Below are positions 54,552 through 64,000 of a stretch of DNA of 64,000 nt, one piece after another (position 1 is the stretch's first letter; each line of letters opens with the position of its first letter). Below the pieces are notes generated by a model, which saw nothing but the letters and a program-made list of their open reading frames with translations, did not search any database and was not told where the DNA came from. Source of the DNA: Spinacia oleracea (Eukaryota > Streptophyta > Magnoliopsida > Caryophyllales > Amaranthaceae); assembly GCF_020520425.1 (NCBI RefSeq), contig NC_079490.1:49392517-49456516 (forward strand), written 5' to 3'. Made by a program: the position numbers and the translations under genes.

Positions 54552-57252
54552 GTTGGGCGAGAAAATGACATTTTAGGCAAAATATGACCTATAACGAACA
54601 AATAGGCCTTAGATGTGCGTAAACACATTTGAATGTGACTTAGCAAGTTCAAACAAAGCTTATGAAACACGTTTTAAGTTTAAAATCAGCCCTTAGTTCT
54701 TTTAGTTGAAAAATGGGAGCGAAAATGCCTTATTTGGTCAATATAGGTCCTATATCGACAAAATATGACTTAAATGTGCTTAAATTGATTCGAATCAGTT
54801 TTAGGAAGCTTGAATATGCCACACAAAACATGTAAATGGTTTGAAATGACAAGTTTGGTTCCTTAGCTCAAAGTTGGGCGAGAAAATGACATTTTAGGCA
54901 AAATATGACCTATAACGAACAAATAGGCCTTAGATGCGATTAAACACATTTTAATGTGACTTAGCAAGTTCAAACAAAGCTTATGAAACACGTTTTAAGT
55001 TTAAAATCAACCCTTAGTTCTTTTAGTTGAAAAATGGGAGCGAAAATGCCTTATTTGGTCGATATAGGTCCTATATCGACAAAATATGACTTAAATGTGC
55101 TTAAATTGATTAGAATGAGTTTTATAAAGCTTGAATATGCCACACAAAACATGTAAATGGTTTGAAATGACAAGTTTGGTTCCTTAGCTCAAAGTTGGGC
55201 GAGAAAATGACATTTTAAGCAAAATATGACCTATAACGAACAAATAGGCCTTAGATGTGCGTAAACACATTTGAATGTGACTTAGCAAGTTCAAACAAAG
55301 CTTATGAAACACGTTTTAAGTTTAAAATCAGCCCTTAGTTCTTTTAGTTGAAAAATGGGAGCGAAAATGCCTTATTTTGTCAATATAGGTCCTATATCGA
55401 CAAAATATGACTTAAATGTGCTTAAATTGATTCGAATCAGTTTTAGGAAGCTTGAATATGCCACACAAAACATGTAAATGGTTTGAAATGAAAAGTTTGG
55501 TTCCTTAGCTCAAAGTTGGGCGAGAAAATGACATTTTAGGCAAAATATGACCTATAACGAACAAATAGGCCTTAGATGTGCGTAAACACATTTGAATGTG
55601 ACTTAGCAAGTTCAAACAAAGCTTATGAAACACGTTTTAAGTTTAAAATCAGCCCTTAGTTCTTTTAGTTGAAAAATGGGAGCGAAAATGCCTTATTTGG
55701 TCAATATAGGTCCTATATCGACAAAATATGACTTAAATGTGCTTAAATTGATTCGAATGAGTTTTATAAAGCTTGAATATGCCACACAAAACATGTAAAT
55801 GGTTTGAAATGACAAGTTTGGTTCCTTAGCTCAAAGTTGGGCGAGAAAATGACATTTTAGGCAAAATATGACCTATAACGAACAAATAGGCCTTAGATGT
55901 GATTAAACACATTTGAATGTGACTTAGCAAGTTCAAACAAAGCTTATGAAACACGTTTTAAGTTTAAAATCAACCCTTAGTTCTTTTAGTTGAAAAATGG
56001 GAGCGAAAATGCCTTATTTGGTCAATATAGGTCCTATATCGACAAAATATGACTTAAATGTGCTTAAATTGATTCGAATCAGTTTTAGGAAGCTTGAATA
56101 TGCCACACAAAACATGTAAATGGTTTGAAATGACAAGTTTGGTTCCTTAGCTCAAAGTTGGGCGAGAAAATGACATTTTAGGCAAAATATGACCTATAAC
56201 GAACAAATAGGCCTTAGATGTGCGTAAACACATTTGAATGTGACTTAGCAAGTTCAAACAAAGCTTATGAAACACGTTTTAAGTTTAAAATCAGCCCTTA
56301 GTTCTTTTAGTTGAAAAATGGGAGCGAAAATGCCTTATTTGGTCAATATAGGTCCTATATCGACAAAATATGACTTAAATGTGCTTAAATTGATTAGAAT
56401 GAGTTTTATAAAGCTTGAATATGCCACACAAAACATGTAAATGGTTTGAAATGACAAGTTTGGTTCCTTAGCTCAAAGTTGGGCGAGAAAATGACATTTT
56501 AGGCAAAATATGACCTATAACGAACAAATAGGCCTTAGATGTGCGTAAACACATTTGAATGTGACTTAGCAAGTTCAAACAAATCTTATGAAACACGTTT
56601 TAAGTTTAAAATCAGCCCTTAGTTCTTTTAGTTGAAAAATGGGAGCGAAAATGCCTTATTTGGTCAATATAGGTCCTATATCGACAAAATATGACTTAAA
56701 TGTGCTTAAATTGATTCGAATCAGTTTTAGGAAGCTTGAATATGCCACACAAAACATGTAAATGGTTTGAAATGACAAGTTTGGTTCCTTAGCTCAAAGT
56801 TGGGCGAGAAAATGACATTTTAGGCAAAATATGACCTATAACGAACAAATAGGCCTTAGATGTGATTAAACACATTTGAATGTGACTTAGCAAGTTCAAA
56901 CAAAGCTTATGAAACACGTTTTAAATTTAAAATCAACCCTTAGTTCTTTTAGTTGAAAAATGGGAGCGAAAATGCCTTATTTGGTCGATATAGGTCCTAT
57001 ATCGACAAAATATGACTTAAATGTGCTTAAATTGATTAGAATGAGTTTTATAAAGCTTGAATATGCCACACAAAACATGTAAATGGTTTGAAATGACAAG
57101 TTTGGTTCCTTAGCTCAAAGTTGGGCGAGAAAATGACATTTTAGGCAAAATATGACCTATAACGAACAAATAGGCCTTAGATGTGATTAAACACATTTTA
57201 ATGTGACTTAGCAAGTTCAAACAAAGCTTATGAAACACGTTTTAAGTTTAAA
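54552..57252 (+). repeat. Tandem array of 321-bp units, 8.4 copies, alternating subtypes
   Basis: The landmark GTTGGGCGAGAAAATGAC recurs at 54552, 54873, 55194, 55515, 55836, 56157, 56478, 56799 and 57120, every step exactly 321 bp. Each unit is itself two related halves of about 160 bp (GGGCGAGAAAATGACATTTT and GGGAGCGAAAATGCCTTATT). The end of the unit has two forms: CAGTTTTAGGAAGC in units 1, 3, 5, 7 and GAGTTTTATAAAGC in units 2, 4, 6, 8. Confidence 0.97.
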
Positions 57253-57309
57253 TGTGCTCCATTTAATATATTTTTTATGCATGGGTGATAATCATTTTAA
57301 TTCTTGTAG

Positions 57310-57846
57310 GAAAACTATGAAAAAAATGTTGCTGAATGTGTTGAAAAAGGCATTGCTAAAGATCCCAACCAAATCTACTTTGAGACAGTAGGTGGGAGAA
57401 AGAAGGGAAAGGTCCCCGGGCTGGGTAGTGGAGCCTCTCTATACTTTGCACCATCTAGAAGGGGTGGTAGTTCTTCTAGCTCATACACCCCATCTATTTA
57501 TTCTCAAATGTCATCTCGATTGGAAGAGACTCAACAACAGCTGACCCAAAAATCCATTGAGCTTGAAACAACAAAAAATCAGATGTTAAAGGCTATGGAG
57601 GACGATCTACTTTTGAGGCAAAGGGAGAGAGAAGAAAGAGAAGCAGAGCGACTAGAGCACCAAAGGGAGATGGAAAGGGAGAGACAAGAGAGGGAAAGGG
57701 AGAGACAAGAAAGAGAAGAACATGCCGCCCAGATGAAAAAGGCAATGGAGTCTTACGAGCGGATGTTCAGTCAGTGTACTGGTTTTCCTTTCTCGCAGTC
57801 GCAGGACCCTCGAGATCCAACCGGAGGCGGGACACCTTTGTGTTAG
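57310..57846 (+). CDS. C-terminal exon of a Ptta/En/Spm-type CACTA transposon protein
   Basis: The exon opens after CTTGTAG at 57309 and runs 178 codons to a TAG. It reads ENYEKNVAECVEKGIAKDPN, then IYFETVGGRKKGKVPGLGSG, a motif of the plant 'Transposase, Ptta/En/Spm' family (TnpA-like DNA-binding protein), followed by a long charged coiled coil (REREEREAERLEHQREMERE, QERERERQEREEH) and a Pro/Gly tail. TnpA-type proteins bind the subterminal repeats and support transposition. Only this last exon is seen; upstream exons are replaced by the repeat array, so the gene is probably not functional although this frame is clean. Confidence 0.75.
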   Translation, partial: ENYEKNVAECVEKGIAKDPNQIYFETVGGRKKGKVPGLGSGASLYFAPSRRGGSSSSSYTPSIYSQMSSRLEETQQQLTQKSIELETTKNQMLKAMEDDLLLRQREREEREAERLEHQREMERERQERERERQEREEHAAQMKKAMESYERMFSQCTGFPFSQSQDPRDPTGGGTPLC

Positions 57847-58119
57847 GTAGTTAGTATTCTTGTATTAGTTTGAACTAGTTACAACTTTTCGTATTAACAT
57901 CTTTGAACAACATTATGTGTATTATGAATCTTTGTTGTATGACTTTGAACATGTTTAATATTATAACATCGAGCAGGTTTCATACGATTTTACAGAATTT
58001 ATATAAATTCGTATATATACAGGCATATATAATATTTACAGGTACATATATAATATTTATACAGGCATATAATACAGGTATATATGCGATTTTACAAAAT
58101 TGGCTGCAAATGATATTTG

Positions 58120-58620
58120 CATAATTACCGACCGCAAAGGCAGTCACAAATTTAGTGACCGCCACAAAAGCAATCACTAATTTAGTGACCGCCACCAAGG
58201 CAGTCACTAATTTAGTGACTGCTTAGGCAGTCACTAAATTAGTGACCGCCTCGAAAGCAGTCACTAAGTTAGTGACCGCCACCAAGGCAGTCACTAAATT
58301 AGTGACCGCCACCAAAGCAGTCACTAAATTAGTGACCGCCAAAGCGGTAGCTAATTTAGTGACCGTCAAGGCGGTCGCTAGTTTAGCGACTGCCTTAGCG
58401 GTCACTAATTTAGTGACTGCTTTGGCGGTCACTAATTTAGTGACTGCTTAGGTGGCGGTCGCTAATCCTGTCGGTAAATTTTAGTGACCGCCTTCCAGTT
58501 GGAGTTTCCTAAATTACCGTCCAGGTGAAAACTGACCGCCTTTTTGCGACCGCTGGCGGTCGCAAAAACTTTTACCAACCGTATTTCGCGTTTTACCAAC
58601 CAATTTTAGCGGTTGGTAAT
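58120..58620. repeat. Subterminal repeats of the CACTA element
   Basis: AGTGACCGCC and GGCAGTCACTAA alternate every 25-33 bp as imperfect inverted pairs, about a dozen times, then change to ACCAACCGT-like words near the end. The ORFs running through both strands (AVTKLVTA repeats) come from this periodicity. Similar words (ACCGACCGCC, ACCAACCGC) lie at the left end. Confidence 0.85.
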
Positions 58621-58642
58621 TAATCAATTTCTTGTAGTGTAA

Positions 58643-59444
58643 GCAGAGAGTTTCAACGCCCAGACTGGGGCGTTAATGATTTCGGCGCCCAGTTCTGGGA
58701 GCTGAAAATGATTTCTGGGGTGATTTTTGGCGTGCTGCTTCTTTTCTTTCACATGTTTCTTGCTTTAATTTCTTTTTCTTTGTTTTGTTTTACTTTTTAT
58801 TCGTCAGAAATCAATTTTGACACTATTTCAGAAGCTTTTTGGACTGTTAGCGTGAAATGCATTTTCGTCCGGATTAACTTTATCTATTCGTGACTCAAAA
58901 CGGCTTTGAAAATAGAGTTAGGGTGCGAAAGATGTGAAGATCTTTGTGTAGGGCGTTTGGGTGGGTTGAGGTGTGCGTTGTTAATGAAGGGTATGGTGGG
59001 GTTACGTTTTATTAATTTTCTTTTTAAGCAACATTAGCATTCGTTTTGGATTTGATTTCCTTTGATTTCTTTGGGTTGCATGGGTTGATTTTTATGATTG
59101 CACGGATTGACCTTTATGTCTTGGAGGTACAGTCTATTTTGTGGATTTCGAGAATTGGTTTTGATGTCACGATTCAAGACCGAGTGGGCCTTGCTATTGG
59201 GCCTAAAGTGGGCCGCTTCCTTATATTTTTTGGTTTTATTTTAGCAAATATGATTAGTGCTTGTAGTGTTAGAGAAATTTTTTTTTAGGAGAAATCTTAC
59301 GCCTTTATTAATTTGGAAAGTAAGGAAAACACACTGAAATAAATTGGCCTATATTCTAAGGGTTCTTAGGACCATCTCTAGAGTTTTATTTTTTTCTATC
59401 ATCTAAAGAACTACTAGGCGTTTTGCTAAAGTGCTCTCTATGGC
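58643..59444. other. Element B between CACTA insertion and gag-protease
   Basis: A GC double palindrome at 58651-58709 follows the CACTA element directly. The rest is T-rich with no domain; short ORFs at 58708-59288 are not supported. RT and integrase, expected here in a full Tat element, are absent. Confidence 0.5.
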
Positions 59445-62261
59445 TCAAGCCTTTGGTTTAGTCTCGTAGAACTTTGGTCCTTCGCCTGTACTCATCTTGA
59501 ACTCTATTCCCTTTGCATTGACCCACTGATATGTCTTCACCCATCCGTTCTCGGTCTCTTCTGGTGTTGATATAGGAGTGATTAACCGGGTTGGATTGAA
59601 ACCTTCATCTTGTAGGGCTAGGGTGGTTATTACAGTCTCGTCCTCCATAGGCCTCGATTCGTTAAACAATGTCCATAGAGCTTGGTCGTCTAATATTTCA
59701 ACTGTTTCAGTCTTGGTGAGGTGGGGTGCCTCATCCATAGTGTGACAGTCATGGAAAATCTCAAATCCGGGTTTTAGCAGGCCATTCCGAACAAAGGGTT
59801 CAGGAAAGTCGCAGCATGGGTGTTCTTCTCCTTCTCGGACAAACATACCGTTAAGGGTTCTTTGGTATGGGGAAAGAAGGGTGGCTTGTTTTGTCTTGGC
59901 TGGCTTAAGGCGTAGCCTAGACAAGTGGTCAGCAATATCTTCCTCCGTTGGTGTATAGCCTAGACCAAAGGGAGTAGTTTTGTTGGGTGGGGGATGGAAC
60001 ATGTTGTTCTTCTTCCTTATGCCCAATGGAGTTCCCGGGAAATAGCCTTGAGCTAGCAATATTTTAGGGATGACCCGGGACGCTCGCGGGTCTAGAAATG
60101 CTAAATTGTAGTCCTCGATGACTTGGATGACTTCATCCACTTGAAAACCGTAAAGGTCTTCTGCAGCATCGGTCGTTCCGACCATAGTACAACTGACGTC
60201 GAGAGAAGGGGCGCGTATTTCCAGAATTACCCCGTTATGGTTAAGTTTAACCATCTGGTGCAAGGTAGAAGCCACACCTCCTAAGTCATGGAGCCAAGGG
60301 CGCCCTAAGAGGAGGTTGAAAGTGGGCTTGATGTCAATTATCTGAAACTCCGTGGTACGTGCCACAGGCCCGGTTTGTATTGTGAGGTTTATTTTTCTCA
60401 ACACAGGCCTTCGAGAGTTATCATAGGCTCGCACCCCTTGCGTGGAGGTTTGGAAGTCATCATTTCCTAGCCCCAAGCAATGGGCGGTTCGCAATGGGCA
60501 AACATTTACCGCTGAACCGTTATCTACGAGTGCTAGGGGGATGTTTTGTCCTTTGCATCCAACCACTAGGTAGAGAGCCTTATTGTGGGCGCCTCCTTCT
60601 TTAGGTAAGTCTTTGTCAGTAAAAACTATTGCTTTTTCCTCAACATCTCTCGTGACGTGGTTAACCAACGAGTCAGGTGTGATGTCCGTAGGGACTGAGA
60701 TGAGGTCAAGTGAGCGAATCAGTTTTTCACGATGTTCCTTTGAAGTGCACATGAGATCCCAGATGGTAATCTCGGCTTTAGTTCTTTTTAGTTGCTTCAA
60801 GAGAGGATTTTCGATGACTTCTGCGACGGTGGTGTGCCGCATGTTTTCAGGAGTCTGTCTGACTGGGATGTCGTCCACGGGAGGTGGGCGAATATCCTGT
60901 TGGTATACCCTTCCGGACCGAGTGAGATTGTCAACTTCGGGCTCTTGAGGGATGGTGTCAATGGGAGCATGCCTGGGCCAAGTTTCAGTAAAAATGTCCT
61001 GGCCCGATACTTGGGACAGATAGATATCTTCAGCATCATCATCCCACACACCGCACACTTCTCTCTCGATTTGATCCATGGGGACCATGGCGAGTGTTGC
61101 GCCTTGGGGCGTAATATACGTCGTAGGGTCAAAGTTCATATTTTCTGGTTGATCGAGAGAGATATGACAAGAGCCGAGTGGGCTCTTGTTGTTGTTGGGT
61201 TTGCCAACGTTAGGGAGAGGTATTATTTCATCCTCTATCATATCCTGGATCGTATTTTTTAGATTCCAGCAGTTTTCAGTATCATGCCCATTTCCTTGAT
61301 GGAACTCGCAGCGGGCGCCCTCGACCCAGTATTTATTTTTGAATGGGGGGTCGGGTGTGGGGCCTATGGGCCTTAGTTTTCCTTGTTTGTTTAGTCTTTG
61401 GAAGGCTTGTACTAGAGTCGACCCGAGTGGGGCAAACTTTCAGTCTCGGGTCCACCTTCCGGGGCTCCTTCGGGTTGGGGTTTCTTCTACGGCGTGGACC
61501 TCTTGGGCTTGAGGCGTGTGGCCCCTGTTGTAGGTATTACCTTTGTATGCAGGCTTGCTTTGTACTGTTTTTGTGAGGTCATCCTCGATCTTTATTCCTA
61601 TATCATAAACCCTCTTGAAGGTATCAAGGCCCAAGTATCTAAGATGTTGTTTATAAGCTGGGTCTAGGTTGTCAATGAATTTTTGGACCAATTCAGTTTC
61701 AGGAGGCCTATTGATTAGTTGGGCCGCTTGGTCCCTCCATCTAGCGAAGTAGGTCGTGAAACCCTCATTTTTCTTTTGGAAGAGGACTTCCAGCTCGCGC
61801 ATGGTGACTTGAAAATCCATGTTCGACGAGTATTTCTTGATGAAGACATTGACAAAGTCCTCCCAAGTGGGGAAGAGCTTAGGGTCCTGGTGGTAGTACC
61901 ATTTGAGTGGTACAGGTTCCAAGGACAAAGGAGAGGCAGGCAGATACATGGACTTGTCCACACCTTTCAAGTTCATGGCATTCACAAAGCTCAAGAGATG
62001 ATCACGGGGATTGTCCGTGGCTTTGAACTTCGGTAAGTCGGATGAACTAAACTTTTCCGGTAGTTTGCCGGGAAAAGGTTCAGGATCGAGGGAGACATAC
62101 TTGCTCCCCATAGTTTGCTGCAAAACAATTTTTTCGATCTTCTTCTCGTTATCGAGGTCATGTTTGGCTTGCGCAGCCGCTAAGGATTCGTTTTCCGTTT
62201 TCAGTTGATTCATAAGTAGGGTCATTTGGGCCATTTGGTCCCGCAGCTCTTCCATGGACAT
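59445..62261 (-). pseudogene. gag-pro: Gag-protease frame of element B, one internal stop
   Basis: One frame runs from ATG 62261 (MSMEELRDQMAQMTLL) to the stop at 59445, broken by a single TGA at 61442-61440. The gag part has a coiled coil (residues 1-50) and a gag core (FVNVFIKKYSSNMDFQVTM, ELVQKFIDNLDPAYKQHLRY). After the TGA the same frame gives a zinc-finger-like motif (CEFHQGNGHDTENC). The protease follows: LALVDNGSAVNVCP, with Asp-Asn-Gly where many retropepsins have Asp-Thr/Ser-Gly, and LLLGRPWLHDLGG. A glycine-rich part (PFGLGYTPTEEDIADHL) and the tail ENGWVKTYQWVNAKG end the frame. The tail matches the start of the RT frame of element A. Gag forms particles and the protease cleaves the polyprotein. 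Confidence 0.85.
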
Positions 62262-63060
62262 GTTTGAGGGTGCAAATCGAGGTTGGGGAATCGAAGATCC
62301 TTGAAAGGGGGAGTGACGGATGGAGCTTGGAGTTGCTAAACCTTATGTTGGTGATGTATCTTCGAGACGTACTAACCTTTGATTTTCAGATCGACACCAA
62401 GTGGCAGAACCAGCCCTATGCATAAGACAAGCTAAAGTTTAGGCCCAGAGTTAAGCATTACTTAGTCTAGACTTTTGACTCTTCCTATCGGTTTTCTATT
62501 CTCACTCTTGTTGGTATATTTTGGCTTTTCTTTTGGTCATTCTTTAGATTTTCGAAACACTTGCCCGCGTGACATTCAAAGTTATATTAATTGCCATGCT
62601 TGGTTTTGGTGCCGAACATTGTTGTCATAGGAGGCCTAATGACGATGCAAGGAGTTATTTATTTTATAATTCGTTTTTAGAATTGAGTGCCTTTTTCATA
62701 CGTCCTCGTAGAAAATTTGTTACGAATTTTTTATTGCTACGTATATTTTGTGCGCGGGCACCGAGGCTGCGGTGCCTGGCCCAAAGGCCAAGCAGCAACT
62801 TCAGCCCCCAGCAGGGGCGATGAAATAATTGGCGCCCAGCCAGGGGCGCTGAAAATGCGTCCCTGACTGGTACTCGTATTCCGTTCGTTTATTTTTTTGT
62901 ACATACAACTTAATTTTGCGTGCTTGCCCAATAACGTCCTTTGCGCGTTATGCAGCGTCGTGGGATCCGTTACAGGCCGTCCTGGGCGTCGCTTATTTTT
63001 GTGGCGATCGCCCGGGACTGCGGGACACGTATTTAGGTATAACTCTTTGGCCAATTGGTG
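62262..63060. other. 5' leader of element B, with a GC palindrome
   Basis: No gene. A GC box at 62801-62856 (TTGGCGCCCAGCCAGGGGCG and CTGAAAATG) is the fifth copy of the element B box. I could not recognise a primer-binding site. Confidence 0.4.
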
Positions 63061-64000
63061 TTTATAAATGTTTGGGAAATTTTTAGGGTCGTTGGTTTTC
63101 TAGCGTTATTTGTTACACACAATCACGATACAATCACGTAATTCGCTACACATAACTAACATTACAACATGAAGCAAAAATAATATGTCACGTAGTTTAT
63201 GATAGGCTTCTATGGGTAATATTTGCGCCTGGTTTGGTACCGCTTCTATCGTAGATCCAACACATGCCTGACAGGCTAAATCGCACTCCTATCAAAGATA
63301 AACCTAACGTTCACCAACTAAAAATATAGCAAGGGAAGCAGGGATCGTATCCACAGGGAAACAATGTTCTTTCTACTATTAATCGGCAATTCTAGACTAT
63401 TGGGAAACAAGAATATAGGTTGATTTGTATAATGAAACTAGGATGATAATAAAATAGGGAAAAATCAGATATTAAAAGGTCTAGGGCACAGGTTCACCGA
63501 TGAACAACATTCCAGGATGACAACAATCGATAATAATCAATAAAACAGTTAATTAGACTAGCATGCTCTCTCGAATCGATACTAATCATAGACTTAGAAT
63601 TAACGGGCTCTCGCTACGTATTAATCCCAATTCTACCTATTGAAACAAGCCTAAACATCAAATTGCATCTCTCGAATCTTAATTTGATATTGCGAAACTA
63701 ATACAATCAAACCTGCGCAAATCTAATTGCAAAGTAGATAAGGGCAATCAATAGGAATTAACAGCTAAACCAACAATCAACAACAATTAATCATCCTTTC
63801 ACATTCGTTCATGGATTCCCAAAACCCTAGAAAATCAACTACTCACACATATTAACAATAAGCAAAGCAATTGGCATGATTGAAAACATAATTAAAGCTT
63901 AAACAAAGAATTGAAATAAGGAATAATACCTAATTGAAGAACAATGGCAAATGAAAGCTTCGATTTTTGATTGAAAATAAACTAAGTGTTTAGAACAAAT
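63061..64000. other. A+T-rich right end, no gene recognised
   Basis: The words CTCTCGAAT (63571, 63670) and the phrase GGGATCGTATCCACAGGGA (63342) recall repetitive plant DNA, but I cannot assign it to an element. No RNA gene or ORF stands out. It is either leader of element B or another inserted repeat. Confidence 0.3.

Larger units (their letters stand above)
52684..58639 (+). mobile_element. CACTA transposon with internal repeat array
   Basis: The ends are CACTACAAGAAA at the left and TTTCTTGTAGTG at the right, with the duplication TAA on both sides (52681-52683 and 58640-58642). The left end (52700-52990) and the right end (58120-58620) carry many copies of TTAGTGACCGCC-like or ACCAACCGC-like words, the usual subterminal binding sites. 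The inside holds a GC-rich possible first exon, an array of 321-bp units and the last exon of a transposon gene. No TnpD-type transposase is seen, so it is non-autonomous. It is inserted in element B. Confidence 0.92.

Noticed and set aside
58223..58451. ORFs of AVTKLVTA repeats on both strands
   Set aside because: They come from the subterminal repeats of the CACTA element.
63340..63362. GGGATCGTATCCACAGGGA phrase as a specific element landmark
   Set aside because: It recalls repetitive plant DNA, but I could not tie it to a family, an LTR end or a primer-binding site.
1..64000. tRNA, rRNA or other structural RNA genes
   Set aside because: I found no cloverleaf with A and B boxes and no rRNA-like stretch by reading; the tRNA-like matches are primer-binding sites.

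Overview
The window is nuclear DNA of a flowering plant, probably a eudicot. It is A+T-rich, its genes have GT-AG introns, and almost all of it is transposable elements (TEs) nested inside one another. I see no bacterial, organellar, rRNA or tRNA genes and no CRISPR array. The species cannot be fixed from the sequence; Tat/Ogre-type Ty3 elements, a chromovirus and CACTA elements together would fit, for example, Amaranthaceae, but that is only an impression.

Layout, left to right. (1) 1-2328: the primer-binding site and 5' LTR of a minus-strand Tat-type retroelement (Z) whose body lies left of the window. (2) 2329-6718: decayed repeat DNA, including a chromovirus-like LTR fragment and an array of ~170-bp repeats. 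(3) 6719-16247: a complete insertion (5-bp duplication AAGTG) of a minus-strand chromovirus with ~3-kb LTRs. It keeps gag and an extra acidic ORF upstream of gag, but has lost pol from the start of the protease. (4) 16253-34571: a broken, intron-rich gene of the transposon-associated Ulp1 (C48) protease family, with charged K/E-rich exons, a conserved central domain and a C-terminal protease domain. Its introns are packed with a short TTAGAACATG-like motif. It is interrupted by a solo Tat LTR (duplication CTAAC), a 694-bp fold-back MITE (9-bp duplication) and a 2.9-kb CACTA element (duplication TCT). That CACTA element carries pieces of two host genes, phytoene synthase and a SART3/Prp24-like splicing factor.

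(5) 34577-46951: a minus-strand Tat element (A): 3' LTR, polypurine tract, two additional genes on the opposite (plus) strand, then integrase and RT-RNase H on the minus strand. The first additional gene has a plant mobile domain; the second belongs to an uncharacterised family that I think is DUF7745-like. A's gag and 5' LTR are not in the window, because (6) a second Tat element (B, 46952 to beyond 64000) is inserted in its coding frame. B has an LTR, a polypurine tract, one plus-strand additional gene and a gag-protease frame, but no RT or integrase. (7) 52684-58639: a CACTA element (duplication TAA) inserted in B. It contains an array of exactly 321-bp units in strictly alternating subtypes and the last exon of a Ptta/En/Spm-type transposon gene.

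The observation I would follow first is that the Tat LTR promoters and the promoters of the opposite-strand additional genes share the same architecture: a GC-rich palindromic box just upstream of a TATA box. Together with polypurine-tract copies beside the gene modules, this suggests that the additional genes are driven by duplicated LTR-type promoters. Nearly every protein-coding frame in the window is broken by stops or frameshifts; the chromovirus gag is the main intact one.
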